The notes: generated by a model not told the origin, from the letters alone. A stretch of DNA of 64,000 nucleotides from Teredinibacter turnerae T7901 (GCF_000023025.1 NC_012997.1:2539125-2603124), one strand, 5' to 3'; positions 54,101 through 60,347 are shown, counted from the first letter of the stretch. A program made the numbers and translations.

Positions 54101-54386
54101 CTGAATGCAGTAAGGCGTGCCAGCTAGCCAGGCAGAATGCTAGTTCATATTCAAGCAAAGCTGAGGAACAACGTATTCGATGTCGCTCTGCGGTGTCACC
54201 AATAGAAGATGCTACATCTCGAAGAGGGTTACTTAACGTCATATCATTCATAGTTGTCGCCCGTATATTTCCCTGACGTTTCGATGCACTATTGAAGAGA
54301 GCAGAAACAGGTCTGTTGTTTGATATATCAGTTATTTGGGGAGAATATGGTTCACATAAGTATGTAGCTGTGGTATCCAAGCCCAC
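39180..54386 (-). CDS. NRPS A: truncated C-A-T-E-C-A-T-C-A-T-C-A(Asp)-T plus degenerate C/E-like domain
   Basis: Up to 5068 residues. Residues about 60-255 look like only the C-terminal half of a C domain, with no HHxxxDG. Then A1 (near 425), T1 (GGDSL, Ser811), E (H996-H997 in HHLLTDTISH), C2 (HHMIHDG near 1457), A2 (near 1935), T2 (GGDSI, Ser2332), C3 (HHALLDG near 2528), A3 (near 3015), T3 (GGHSL near 3404), C4 (HHIVADG near 3620), A4 (near 4100), T4 (GGHSL near 4497), a linker of about 130 residues, and a final E-like domain with N4797-D-H4799-L-I-A-D4803-K. Hand-read codes: A1 DAAALAAILK and A3 DAAALAGVLK (similar, unassigned, W239 replaced by Ala), A2 DVFWMGGAFK (Val-like), A4 DGTKVGHVGK (Asp-like). 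There is no release domain. The longest frame starts at a GTG (54386); ATG at 54251 is an equally plausible start. Numbers here use the GTG. Confidence 0.94.
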   Translation of the reverse strand: MGLDTTATYLCEPYSPQITDISNNRPVSALFNSASKRQGNIRATTMNDMTLSNPLRDVASSIGDTAERHRIRCSSALLEYELAFCLASWHALLHSVTAKAVVISTRTELFGSNDIAENKNETGTPGEATKSCLNLSSELTGDSTFNSLLQDIEKQYRCLLLGVNSVSPRENKESFEADDAAGHVIYLIDDDSSDARADLSSVEIALIREPDGWYLDYASALYSPEYIANIAALWLRIARQVGEEPEMLISSISMLDQDIEFRAEMEGPTQPVSGNLVSRFCGVARSFPNKIAVKDGSQTLTYECVDKLSNYYSAILLDAGIEKGDCVGVSFNRNVKMIVAQIAVLKAGGVFVPMDAEQPSERLQAITEDASIRLVLTEKDCVSLLNQSLSDIKLIEINSIDYIGTESSGHNKDFSDLLDQNDIAYVIFTSGSTGRPKGVRVSHGNLLNFIEHIDAHIQSIDVATQFAPFTFDASVAEIHVTLLHGGTLVLLPKSLIDDPLALQAYMCEERVSFAAFPPQYAKHLSPENLPCLKVLLTAGSAPDRELIARWQPHVRYLNAYGPTETTILSTAWEADRVPGVNEPIAMGLPILNTSVRVVNRFGQVLPEGIVGELVIGGAGVAHGYLKQAQLSARNFLEFDNKRWYKSGDLSCLNAKDGLIFVGRIDDQIKLRGHRLELGEIETAILTLPFVDGVAAVAHKVEGDYRLTIFCQGRQQEETAMRESLRTVIPAWAMPNRIHWLDSLPTTTNGKTDYKLLKRQLRQFEESQLPQGIDCANSADSLDASVAAVWQKVLKSQNLDVDANFIHLGGDSLTAMVVASSLRQLGFNINSAHVLSRPVLSDFCRWLSTQPRIRNANFEPWEGAAVIHPMQAWFFNLNLSQPNLFCQSLVFDCDGTIDAARLTRALERLTHHHDMLRAYFPGWGSIKELTQLRQVIDAPHTFVVSVEEKDVVADRLAETSELTRQSLAAELDIATAPLFRLSILRTPEMTRVVWVLHHLLTDTISHSILLEDLNLLYEADAPPEQVLTGKSGAYAEWAERLQHHIDTNAEQLLNSWLPAIEASTHAQELVGLKSANKNIGLNEHYVCFDHSTTQKLLRVAPNCYRHTPEDLVLAAAYLALAKTFNLNQLGIDIEWYGRDEKFAGDFSLTHSVGWFTSVHPLFLSLESGFTLEDFLILIKEARAQVPSRGRDFYGLRYLCSAPNVVDAFRQYRQPEVLFNFSGVTDRQQNAWSMAPVTAIEMGTRDKNPYNLSIESAIQGGELKVGLFVSEAIWPEELLLQFKHVLSESLVAVIEHCCAPENRRWTPSDFPLLCTGENALSQEDIDAIPLDAEAAFPLTDMQRTMLRHEQTYQVWMHYAFDKLFSETAFSEAIDQWVSLHPCLRTAIKTWQGGQAAQIILRQHSPVLDVEYCAVQERQQRAESVIQLGRKTAVEVEKQPPYSVTVLHDAEPGFSVILSIHHMIHDGWSVELLLGSLYRCYCRQLGESFALEETVSANLEELVREQIALSSDSTSNGYWSSIVWREQFCRLPELKPEIQTNIPTAQEDVALYLDCLPPEVIGKLRDAAQHRGVTLNTLLLTAYVLLLRYLGGASQVRCGVIQSGRSETIADVARLTGCCVNTLPLVMDFSRVDSLQNILEQVSENLSVLRSNAAFPLSKVVEYARKQVDGDIFSSLFNIESDAYGSDKDSCGYRLVGGYESTNYPFIFGVIETANSERAGGFDYGLRIGYNTAKYNLVMVRQWVEIYTNILMQLAGDLNLRWEQIQPLPQIEKAKVAGWNHRFSDYPRDVCIGEHFKAAAHRDPNKAALCMNDKVLSYAALDQATDTLARLLVHNGVGPEIIVGLVAERSMEMVLGILAILKAGGAYVPIDPEYPAGRVAHILAETEANVVLLQQAQMAKVLPIDHNLETIVLDQWQNLDASSLPSINVLNHHTGQLAYVLYTSGSTGQPKGVMVEQRAIVRLVKNATDLVFSGDDILMITSAPGFDVTTFEIWSALLNGLTLVVVDKDTLLNPEKLAVQLHQHNVSFLWLVAPLYNQLIQEKPDLFSGVKRLMIGGDALSPYHIKIALETTPDLQIINGYGPTENTAFSTYHFLTGEEGDFIPIGRPINQSTAYIANGDGQLLPPGVRGELLVGGDGVARGYFKKQELTASQFVANTFDSHPGRLYRTGDLASWRDDGLIDFYGRIDFQIKIRGFRVELGEIETVLLAEPGVAQALVLLQEYTQNDSTLKRLVAFAVLTRQGSNSSSQLRQALQARLPDYMVPELITVVEEMPLNANGKIDRAALLALADVPQSTVYDLPVTEGEKLLYSVWQDVLGHSNFGVTNSFYSVGGDSILAIQIVARAAKAGLQLTTRIVMQQRTIRDTVKHVRPEEFASIERNFALVTLNASELADAHAQLGEIADVYPATAMQESLILYSQRSTEPGAYLTQVTVSMANASADLMRRSWEILAQRHDILRTAFYDLNQSSLMQVVATSVSLPWQEITESDATALAILEQEKQASFDAQKAPLWRLVYVHRDEGKADLIWTHHHALLDGWSISLLLKDLLDIYRSLAKAERGFDNCVEQEASTQQFNRYIGWLAEQDEIVALDHWRQRLSDVEGASRLSRRDNTGLTNGQALLTRYLSAEQTTALRNFAIQSEITLSALLRTAWAMLLSRYTGETRVMFGCAVSGRPPLLDGVESTAGLFINSLPCVVSLAAEQPIVDLLQRVMDEQLLDEEYGFLPLPTIQKSVGGQADDTLFESLLVVENFPLNSTAFESSDEFTPTITDVHGTGTNNIPLNIVVYPGAQLKIDLAYQNSLFSAEEAGDTLGYLLNLLTQFAEHPRSRVRDFSLMDESTKQKILADWNETRLDVPDTATVYERFASTLHHTNELTPAVICGEQRLSRRELNERVCKVATQLQRLGVKTGDCVAVTFEKDPAFIIVVLSLAKIGAAYVPIATDCPQARRDFICADANIRVTLTQAHLLEQFVNEAHKDTDHRYISIEQIFETTERNEFDSNAADTRISSDSSLYVIYTSGTTGEPKGVKVSHQNIINFCVWCREANLVTEGLAITQFAPFTFDASAAEIFSALLNGAELHLLDDGLVHDYRKLIAYLHQHNIGFSAFPPPYLEQMPIESLPAGMTVLTAGSAPSLPLVKKLASQVRYINGYGPTETTVLSTAWEYNQQQVDEGSLPIGKPITNTQVYILDHYDQLCPVGIVGEICIAGAGVCLGYLNRDDLNTFSFVEDVADSTKKMYRTGDLGRWLPNGDIAFVGRRDSQIKIRGYRIELSEIESQLLNISGIGGAAVAVFGDEGSEKQLFAWVVPEQANASDERNVLLTTVKRHLQENLPPYMIPQAIQIIASLPLTANGKVDIKALPKPDAILARKLNYEPPKTRWETRLVDLWADTLKLDGANIGIYDNFFELGGHSLLATRLCSALIEKYQIEIPIAAVFEYGSLSALADFIQNTVDSDSCSAGAQDTSTSAVTNQSACKVSIPQVARTLSHLPLSDAQRRLWFLTELGGATEAYNMAGSIGIHGDLNIDALRQSLNYVVERHEVLRSNIRLANGQPVQIVKATALYPLSVIDLTNVDNQDAEIQKHLQQEQTTPFNLIEDSLIRGQLLILAKNRFVLINTVHHIVADGWSMGVLLREMSEAYAANLAGSSPTLTPLPIQYADYAHWQQQAEQQAKQSTHLDFWKTQLEQLPALHSVPLDFVRPAQQDHTGSHYFAELSPALSAQLRSAAREHQVSVFMVLYACFSGLLSRYSNETDIVVGTPTANREQPELAGLIGFFANTLVLRANLADNPSFKVILDRAKAIVTNAYFHQSLPFERLVDELHPEREQSYHPLFQIMISMISSDELNSFSMAGVELQRMDNSARTTSKFDLTLTISEEGENYGLLWNYATALFSADRVRAMHGHFHAFLTSVLAEPNLPLSDVNILSDDERLQLLEGWNQTAKPFPTDTCIHELIAYQASITPDNIAARYLDESINYAQLNRSANQLARHLIALGIGEGDRVGMLCQRGIASLIGLFGALKAGAAFVPMDTRAPTQRLAYLIEDAGTAVVITQESLAANLAATGAKILVLDGAEARQTLASYDASNLESTNPIQPRTSAYVIYTSGSTGQPKGVCVDHRAVVNYITHMHDKCGKTIAGAVVSNPLSFDGIGTTLWQILKGVMLELLPEGEGELEALAHHLTQSDRPLLFKVTPSHLTSLKSLVSDSAIKGQPHCIVSGGEGFPVALAYFWQQKLPQAQLVNHYGPTEATVGCCHYFVPTLTDEDLKRSELLPIGRPMSNRQLTILDSNQHPVPFGVIGELHIGGEGLATGYLNRESQTRAAFIVNPFVNPDAVEKRMYRTGDLGRYLSDGNIEYIGRIDHQVKIRGFRIECGEIENCILNYPGLEKCAVLVDKRDGNSPVLLAFVVPQNKRINAGERDSLSVQISDFVAKKLPDYMVPSAIAIMDFLPLTSNGKLDRKSLFNVPIVKPEVLADATPLTATERKLMPFWQKVLKRDDVAISDEFFQVGGHSLMAAELIGLIRQKLKWNVPLRVLFDKPTLKAFAEHCQELDIVKFDLPMWLEDHKIDFREYVYKDEETLIDDGRGNLEQLEKTPEKRVLVMSEQAKTCMADLKAIINSGRGPDMPQYFVFSQQPDEMLKALEQHGLSAIASDSVSSELTIESMAQSLGNSYISQLFVGEPVDHFPATPMQKTMLNWKQRQFQHAILVNGYFSDIELEQAFLQVQREQELLTARYNGDQSCWDVYSPPGRPLATVVDLRFLPISVATKFQETLAKSLIQHINEETLPYIAYWVRLSDSRQVLYFINDHLIADKTAIDVLGNRVEMYLTGKWQAISRAYRDYAESIQEKLNNTSAQAIEAEIDGLFSLDTLMSVVAKTRDAIEKNKNTEMHVLDMRFTTIENTPIEHAFSVFRRIAFELLKTNEFCMTLNYHSRQQQGNKDYDQVGLYLDRVPYCVNAGSSAGDMNAVLDFVADTGISFTGIEERKLLGEKHVIPEFGADILFNFLGEDRFEKIAAGVESKNISNLQDFHGILLEAYTVENALYTRLVFHAGDTDYAAIKSIYEENIVEFSRSEAPMH

Positions 54387-54411
54387 CGAACTACACGATG
54401 TAAGGTATCAG

Positions 54412-54441
54412 TTATTAGCTATCATCCTTTTACGCCGTCAA
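54412..54441 (-). promoter_or_regulatory. Possible sigma70 promoter upstream of NRPS A
   Basis: On the minus strand TTGACG (54436-54441) is followed after 18 nt by TAATAA (54412-54417). It lies in the 237-nt gap between the MMPL gene stop and NRPS A. A start near 54405 would give a 19-nt leader to the GTG or a 154-nt leader to the ATG at 54251. Matches of this quality occur by chance in AT-rich DNA. Confidence 0.25.
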
Positions 54442-54623
54442 AAGCAAGTTAACCAAGTGTGGTTATCTAACTCTATTACCTGGATAAATTTTATTATTTT
54501 GAAACTGGGACAAAACTTTAAATATTTACACTTTATTTTCAGTAATTACCATGCCAGTAGCAGTCGTTCTCAAAGCAGGTATTATTTGGCAGCAGACGCA
54601 TAATCCGCTGTACGTTTTTGGTG

Positions 54624-57212
54624 CTACTTACCTGCCAGTTCCACAGGTGTTTCATACGACTGCACTTCGTATTGCTGCACGGTTTGCTTATTTTTGTAAA
54701 AAAGCTTTAACAACGCAGGGGTAACAAAGAATTCAGCAGCCAAAGCTGTTGAGAAAGCAATAGCACTTAGGTAAGCAAATGCTTGAAATTCTGAATTTGA
54801 GCTGTAAAGAAGCGTTAAAAGTCCGGCCGATAAAATAACTGTTGTATAGGTAATTGCCTTTCCCACTGTGATAAAGGTTTGTTTAAGTGCCGTATCCACG
54901 CTATCGGCCTTGTCAAGCAAGTTTCTAAAACGATTTATAAAATGGATAGTATCGTCTACTGCAATTCCGAGGATTATCGGCGCAATTATCATGGTCACAT
55001 TGTTCAGTGTTATACCCATCCACCCCATAACTCCAAAAGTCACTGCCACCGGCAACACATTTGGAATCATAGCAAGAAGCCCAATTTTTACTGACCGAAA
55101 CAGGAACAGCAACGTAAGGGTAACAACGAACAATGTAATTAAAAATGATACTAGTTGAGATGTAGCTATGCGTTCGAATAACGTCATGAACATGACCACG
55201 CCGCCGGCAGTGATCACTTCCAAATCAGGATACTCCTGCTTTAGTTCATCGAACATCTCGGCGCCCCATAGATTGGCCGTGTTGACCAGATCGATGTAGT
55301 CGGTGGATCCGCCGTTTTTGAGGCCGAACATGATTTTCGCAGAATCAAAATCTTCGCTCACCAATTTCCTGCGTTCTTCAGGTGAAGCTGTATTGAACAA
55401 AAACAGTAGTTGACCGAGCTCAGCGTTACTTTCCGGCAGAATATAAAATTCAGGATCGTCTCCATGAAACTGCTGATTAATTCTTTTGAGTACATTAACA
55501 ATTGAGGTATCCGTTAGCACTAGATCCGAAAAATGCTCGCGCATGCGAAGTTGCAGACGATCAATAGTATGCAGTACTCGGGCGTCGTAAAGCGCGTCAA
55601 CGCTGCCCGTGTTTACCATAAAATCAATATTTTGTGTGCCGCCCATATGGCGATCAGCCACTTCTGCCGCTTGCCGGATATAGGTGGATTCATCAAACGA
55701 TTCGAGCGGGTTCGAATCAACTTTCAGGAAATAGATACCCGCTGAAACTGGAACTACTACACTAAAAAACACACATAAGGTGAATATAGGTCTTTTGCAG
55801 ACCCAAACAGGTACCGCTGAGTAAAAACCCTTACCACGCTGGTCGTCGCCAACATCTTTAAGCAGCACCTTTTTAAAGGAGGGACGCCAAATATCCAGCA
55901 GGAGCGGCAACAAGACGACAGAAAGCACGAAAGCTATACCCAATCCCAAGGTAGTAAATAAACCGAATATTGCCGTATGGATATTCGGTTTAACCAAATA
56001 CAGTGACAAAAACGCAACCATTGTTGTTAGCGAAGTTAACAGACATGAAAGCCCCGCTTTGGACATGGCTTCAGCAATAGCCTTAGGATGCGGCTGACCA
56101 ACAAGACGGTAGTGCCGGTACTCGGCCATTATGTGCACTGCATCAGCCACGCCAATAATAATTAACAAAAGTGACATTGCCGCGGCCAAATCTGACGAAG
56201 GTTGCCCGCTCCAACCCTGAATACCGAATGTCAAAATAACAGTTAAAACCGGGATGCACATACACCAGAGCACGATGGATGGATGTCGGAAAAGGGCCAA
56301 TAGCACACCCATCATAAGAAGAAATAGTCCGGAAAAAATAACCTTGTTTTCCGCCCCAATTGCCACATGAAACGCAATCAACTCAGGAAGCCCAGCATAG
56401 TGAATACGGAACTGCTCCTCTACACCTGCTTCGGCGACCAGTGACTTAACGGCGTTTGAGAACAAGGAATATTCCTTGTAGCTAATGTTTTGCTTTTTAA
56501 CTGTTGCCGTGGGCTCATCAAGGGCGGCATCCGCTTCCGGCGCGTCCAAACTTGATAGGTCCAATTCCAAAAGCTGAGTATCGAGCGCATTTGAATCAGC
56601 CGTCTGCTCTGCCTGACGGACTCCTTCAAGGCGGCCAAAATCCGTCTTGAGGTGGAACGCAGCTATTCGGCCATCTGTGGATACGAAGCGTTTCAAAAGA
56701 TCCACATCGGCGAGCGCACGACGTTTCAGCTTCTTTCGCAAGTCGATATTTTTTGAATATGCTGAACTCGCAGAAGCCCCAATAGATGTACCAATAAACG
56801 GATGCGTATAAAGGTTGTCTCCTGAAACATCTGTTACAGGGACATTCACAAGAGAAATAATTTCCTGAATATGATTTAGTGGGGTCTCACCATCGTCCTG
56901 CACTCTCAACCTATAGTCTTCGAGCGTTGCCTGTAAACGCAATAGCGCAGCAAGTGACTCTTCCGAGAATACGTCGCCATCCTTCGCTTCAACGAGTATC
57001 GCCATATCTTCGTTGTTGCCGAACACACTCTCCAGTTCCCGCTGCTGCTTGATAACCGGCGAATCCTCACCAAGCCAGGACTCAATACTATCATCGCGAG
57101 TAAGCTTTCCCATCCCCTGAAAACAAACAGCTAAAACAATCAAAAGAACAGCATAAAATTTTATGCGGTTGCCACTTATTGTGCCCGGCAGCGTGTAAAA
57201 AAAGCTTTTCAT
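54624..57212 (-). CDS. MMPL/RND-superfamily exporter
   Basis: About 862 residues from the ATG at 57212, which has GGGG six nt upstream; an in-frame TTG 12 nt earlier is less likely. The layout is that of the HAE3/MMPL group. One N-terminal membrane helix (FYAVLLIVLAVCFQ) is followed by a large periplasmic loop, a cluster of helices with GVADAVHIMAEYRHY (near 357), a second helix and loop beginning LESFDEST, and a second cluster with GIAVDDTIHFINRFR (near 750). The Asp residues in these helices fit the proton-relay sites of such pumps. It lies 237 nt upstream of NRPS A on the same strand, so it may help export or resist the peptide, or move a lipid precursor. Many family members move lipids or hopanoids, so the NRPS link rests on position only. 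Confidence 0.88.
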   Translation of the reverse strand: MKSFFYTLPGTISGNRIKFYAVLLIVLAVCFQGMGKLTRDDSIESWLGEDSPVIKQQRELESVFGNNEDMAILVEAKDGDVFSEESLAALLRLQATLEDYRLRVQDDGETPLNHIQEIISLVNVPVTDVSGDNLYTHPFIGTSIGASASSAYSKNIDLRKKLKRRALADVDLLKRFVSTDGRIAAFHLKTDFGRLEGVRQAEQTADSNALDTQLLELDLSSLDAPEADAALDEPTATVKKQNISYKEYSLFSNAVKSLVAEAGVEEQFRIHYAGLPELIAFHVAIGAENKVIFSGLFLLMMGVLLALFRHPSIVLWCMCIPVLTVILTFGIQGWSGQPSSDLAAAMSLLLIIIGVADAVHIMAEYRHYRLVGQPHPKAIAEAMSKAGLSCLLTSLTTMVAFLSLYLVKPNIHTAIFGLFTTLGLGIAFVLSVVLLPLLLDIWRPSFKKVLLKDVGDDQRGKGFYSAVPVWVCKRPIFTLCVFFSVVVPVSAGIYFLKVDSNPLESFDESTYIRQAAEVADRHMGGTQNIDFMVNTGSVDALYDARVLHTIDRLQLRMREHFSDLVLTDTSIVNVLKRINQQFHGDDPEFYILPESNAELGQLLFLFNTASPEERRKLVSEDFDSAKIMFGLKNGGSTDYIDLVNTANLWGAEMFDELKQEYPDLEVITAGGVVMFMTLFERIATSQLVSFLITLFVVTLTLLFLFRSVKIGLLAMIPNVLPVAVTFGVMGWMGITLNNVTMIIAPIILGIAVDDTIHFINRFRNLLDKADSVDTALKQTFITVGKAITYTTVILSAGLLTLLYSSNSEFQAFAYLSAIAFSTALAAEFFVTPALLKLFYKNKQTVQQYEVQSYETPVELAGK

Positions 57213-57434
57213 TTTTTGCCCCAAACAGTTGAAAACTGAGAACGAGTTTCTACCTCTTCACACCACCCCAAGCGAAAAAATAGCGGAAACAACCTTGCGC
57301 CCGAACGCAAATGCAGAAAGCACTCTCACTGTGCACCAAAAGATCAGGACGTTTCCCGCAGTACTGCCGACTCAATATTGACGCGAAATCAGGGTGCGAT
57401 CACCGTACAGAACCGGCTCAAATGGAAACTTATT

Positions 57435-57477
57435 ATTAATATATTAATTAACAATTACGGTTTTTTGATCGATCAAA
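57435..57477. promoter_or_regulatory. Pair of perfect 14-bp palindromes, candidate operators
   Basis: ATTAATATATTAAT (57435-57448) and TTTGATCGATCAAA (57464-57477) are both perfect palindromes, 15 nt apart, about 220-265 nt upstream of the MMPL start. Their position at the head of the MMPL-NRPS A unit would suit a dimeric regulator. AT-rich palindromes arise by chance easily, and the protein that would bind is unknown. Confidence 0.3.
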
Positions 57478-58096
57478 CCAGACCAAGCCACGATGATTAA
57501 ATTGATCGACACAAGAGCGAACATTCATATTGCACCAGCAATGCGATTAAATGGCAGGCACGCTTCGCCGCATAACGAATTTCACATAAAGCACCAACTA
57601 ATATTTGGCGCTACCACATGCGGCAGCAATTCTACGTCAACAATTTTTTATTCTAAAGCCCTCAAGACGTTTTAGGCGAAAAATAAATATCCGTACGAAA
57701 AAAGTTATACCGTTAAGCATTTCCACAAAATAGATAATACAGATCTGTACAAATAAAAAACTCAAGATAAAACACAAAAAGTATGGCGCCTCAATTATTG
57801 AATTTGAGAATAAAACTCCTAATTTGACACGACATGCATTCACCAAATATATAATGCTTATGCTCGGACTCTTTATGTTCGTCGCCAGTTTCAACAAGCA
57901 ACACAACCAGAGAAAATATTTTAAATATTAAATTTGCGTGACATAGCAATAGAGAATAAAGATGGGCGCCATTTTTTACCAAACATATTGCAAGCAAAAC
58001 GGTCTTTTTTCACACGCCAGGATCGTTTGGGTTGGATCAGCAAAACAGAGGATCCACAACTGCGACTACCGAACAAAATTCAAGACGCGAAATACA

Positions 58097-58126
58097 GCCA
58101 CCATTAGATCCAGATCAAATGGTGGC
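58097..58126. repeat. Inverted repeat, 9-bp perfect arms
   Basis: GCCACCATT (58097-58105) and AATGGTGGC (58118-58126) form a perfect stem around a 12-nt loop. No T-run follows. It lies in the gene-poor region and its role is unknown. Confidence 0.5.
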
Positions 58127-58351
58127 GTATTAAACATATTATTAGATATTAAATCTCTTACCGCGAGACTCGATAATCTTTTCGCCCTCACTTATGTTGC
58201 AGATGTTCTAAACCGGTAACCACAATCGCTACACAGGACAAATTTGAATGCCAACAACACACTTTTCAGTCAAGCCAATTTTGACGAGATAGGTGCCTAG
58301 CTAGAAGCTCAAACCGTACTAAAACACTATCCTCAGCTATTGAAGACACTT

Positions 58352-58375
58352 CATAAGAACATTCATAAGAACATT
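58352..58375. repeat. Tandem duplication of a 12-bp unit
   Basis: CATAAGAACATT occurs twice head to tail with no difference. It is probably replication slippage in non-coding DNA. Confidence 0.7.
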
Positions 58376-58913
58376 GGTAAGTACCTGGCGAAGGTTTCTA
58401 TTAATCTCTCATGAAAGCGTTTCGGAGGGAAAAATTATTTACTAGAGCGTAATTTGTACGATGGTTAAATCGAACTAAGGGCAACAATTTGCTAAGCCCG
58501 CAGCCCCAAGAATATGTTTCCCTAAAAAGAATGCCCAGAATTCGAATCCAGATCGTTTAAGTTTGAGGCGACTGTTCATCCCACGAAAGCGGGTTGATGT
58601 ATCAAAAGCTCACCATCGGCCTTAATCAACAGATATACCTTAAGGCCGTATCGCTGCATGCACGAGCGCAGTGTCTAGGGGCGTTTTTACAACAGCAAGT
58701 AAATTTTTCATAAGAAATAGACTATTGATGTGGCGATCGACCATAAAAAGCGCTAAGGACCCCTATTTCATTTGGTTGGCATACTTTGCGCATTGGATTT
58801 CGATATTCAGCTCAACAAACAGATTGGCAGGTGTTATGCGCAAGATTTCGTGTTGCATTCTGATTTCACGCCAAAAAGGTGAAATTCTGTATGAACGGGA
58901 TGGGTTGTTTTAG

Positions 58914-60230
58914 ATGGAGCTCTACCCAATAACAACAAAAATTCGAGCCTACTGGGAAACCATAAGTACCAGTTACTGGTTTATCCCGGCGTGCTTAATG
59001 GCGGTTTCAGTCGTACTGTGTTCACTTTGCCTGGCATTAGTGCAACGTGCCAGCATCCCCGGATGGCTCCTCGCATTTTTCCCGATTGTTACGCAAAGTG
59101 GTGCGCAGCAGCTACTCTCTACTTTGGCAACATCTATTATTACTGCAACCAGTATCGCGTTTTCTATGACACTTGTTGCCTTGGTTATGGCATCTTCGCA
59201 GTTTGGCCCCAGATTACTTCGCACCTTTATGCTGGATAAAGGTACACAAGTTGTGCTTGGTGTGTTGGTGGCCACATTTTTGTACTGCTTGATTTCACTG
59301 CATCACCTGAGTTCGATAACACAGAATGAAGACGCGCTATCTATTATTTCGGCGTCATCGGCTATACTTACAATTCTTGATGTGGTTTGCATAATTTATT
59401 TTATTCACCACTTGGCAAAGTTTATTCAGGCTGATGAAATTATTTACCGCTGCTTCTCGGACTTCCTTGGAGATATTGACTCCCTACTACCCAGACCAGA
59501 AGATCAGCCCGACGAACGCCCCCTTACTGAAGAGCTTGCTGTCAGAACCTCATTTTCTATTACTTTATTTTCAGAATGCAACAACTACGTGCAAACGATT
59601 AATTACCGTGAACTAATTAATAGAAATCCCGACATCATTGCTGGTCTTGAAGTATTTGTGCGTAGTGGGGACTACGTCGCGGTGGGCGATCCGTTGATTA
59701 CCTTCTATGGGCGCGGCGAAATTTCAAAAGAAATGGTCAATAAATATAGAAAATGCCTTGTCTTCGGAAGACAACGTACACCGGTTCAGGACCCGGAATT
59801 TGCAGTGAGCCAACTAGTTGAGATCGCTTTACGTGCGCTCTCTCCCGGTATAAATGACCCCTACACTGCCATAACCTGTTTGGACCGACTTACCTCCGCT
59901 TGCGTTATTATGCACGACAGAGAATTCCCCGCTAATTGCGTTGTAAACACGTCAACCAATATTTGGTTGTTACGACGCACGTTCGCATTGGCCAGCGTAA
60001 TAAATACAGCCTTCGACCAGGTTCGTCAGGCAGGCGAAAGCCATATGGCAATCAATCTTCATCTTATGCACTGTTACAAAACACTTAAAAATCATCTGGA
60101 CACGAAATACCATCCATTGCTCAAAAGCCATGCAAAGGCGACAATGTACCTTGCCAGCAAACAAACATTTAGCGATAAAGAACAGGACGAGCTGGATCAA
60201 GCGAATAAACGATTTCTACAAACCGCTTAA
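58914..60230 (+). CDS. DUF2254 family inner-membrane protein
   Basis: A 438-residue protein with four hydrophobic segments in the first 170 residues (near 22-45, 70-97, 112-132 and 145-170) and a soluble C-terminal part. The phrases AFSMTLVALVMASSQFGPRLLRTF, TQVVLGVLVATFLYCL and ALSPGINDPYTAITCLDRL are the conserved blocks of DUF2254. The family is widespread in Proteobacteria and its function is not established. It reads away from the NRPS locus and ends convergent to the secreted-protein gene, so it is probably not part of the peptide pathway. No strong ribosome-binding site precedes the ATG; GGGATGGG lies about 15 nt upstream. Confidence 0.88.
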   Translation: MELYPITTKIRAYWETISTSYWFIPACLMAVSVVLCSLCLALVQRASIPGWLLAFFPIVTQSGAQQLLSTLATSIITATSIAFSMTLVALVMASSQFGPRLLRTFMLDKGTQVVLGVLVATFLYCLISLHHLSSITQNEDALSIISASSAILTILDVVCIIYFIHHLAKFIQADEIIYRCFSDFLGDIDSLLPRPEDQPDERPLTEELAVRTSFSITLFSECNNYVQTINYRELINRNPDIIAGLEVFVRSGDYVAVGDPLITFYGRGEISKEMVNKYRKCLVFGRQRTPVQDPEFAVSQLVEIALRALSPGINDPYTAITCLDRLTSACVIMHDREFPANCVVNTSTNIWLLRRTFALASVINTAFDQVRQAGESHMAINLHLMHCYKTLKNHLDTKYHPLLKSHAKATMYLASKQTFSDKEQDELDQANKRFLQTA

Positions 60231-60315
60231 GCGCCTGGTTTCTATACCTTGCTGGCAATAAAGCCCCGAAAATTCAGGGCTCATGGCCATACTTTCAACA
60301 ACGATCGATTTTTCT

Positions 60316-60347
60316 GGCCATGCGCTCGCTTTAAAAAGCGCATGGCC
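60316..60347. terminator. Hairpin between convergent genes, possible bidirectional terminator
   Basis: GGCCATGCGCT (60316-60326) and AGCGCATGGCC (60337-60347) form a perfect 11-bp stem with a 10-nt loop. It sits between the end of the DUF2254 gene (+) and the end of the secreted-protein gene (-). Neither side is followed by a proper U-run in the transcript direction, so its action as an intrinsic terminator is uncertain. Confidence 0.45.

Larger units (their letters stand above)
57213..58913. other. 1.7-kb divergent intergenic region between MMPL gene and DUF2254 gene
   Basis: AT-rich, with no convincing gene on either strand. Small frames (57637-57906 minus, 58671-58913 plus) have no recognisable domain. 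The region should carry the promoters of two divergent units. It contains two perfect 14-bp palindromes (57435-57477), a hairpin (58097-58126) and a short tandem duplication (58352-58375). Confidence 0.55.

Noticed and set aside
1-54386. Thioesterase, reductase, MbtH, PPTase or Orn N-hydroxylase in the cluster
   Set aside because: None found; GxSxG-type TE sequence is absent after the carriers that are visible. They may lie left of the window.
57637-57906. 89-codon hydrophobic minus-strand frame
   Set aside because: Very AT-rich, composition driven by poly-Ile/Phe codons, no ribosome-binding site and no recognisable family.
58671-58913. 80-codon plus-strand frame directly before the DUF2254 gene
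   Set aside because: No domain, no ribosome-binding site; I considered a decayed transposase on either strand (the minus frame near 58590-58680 reads RYGLKVYLLIKADG) but could not match it to a family.
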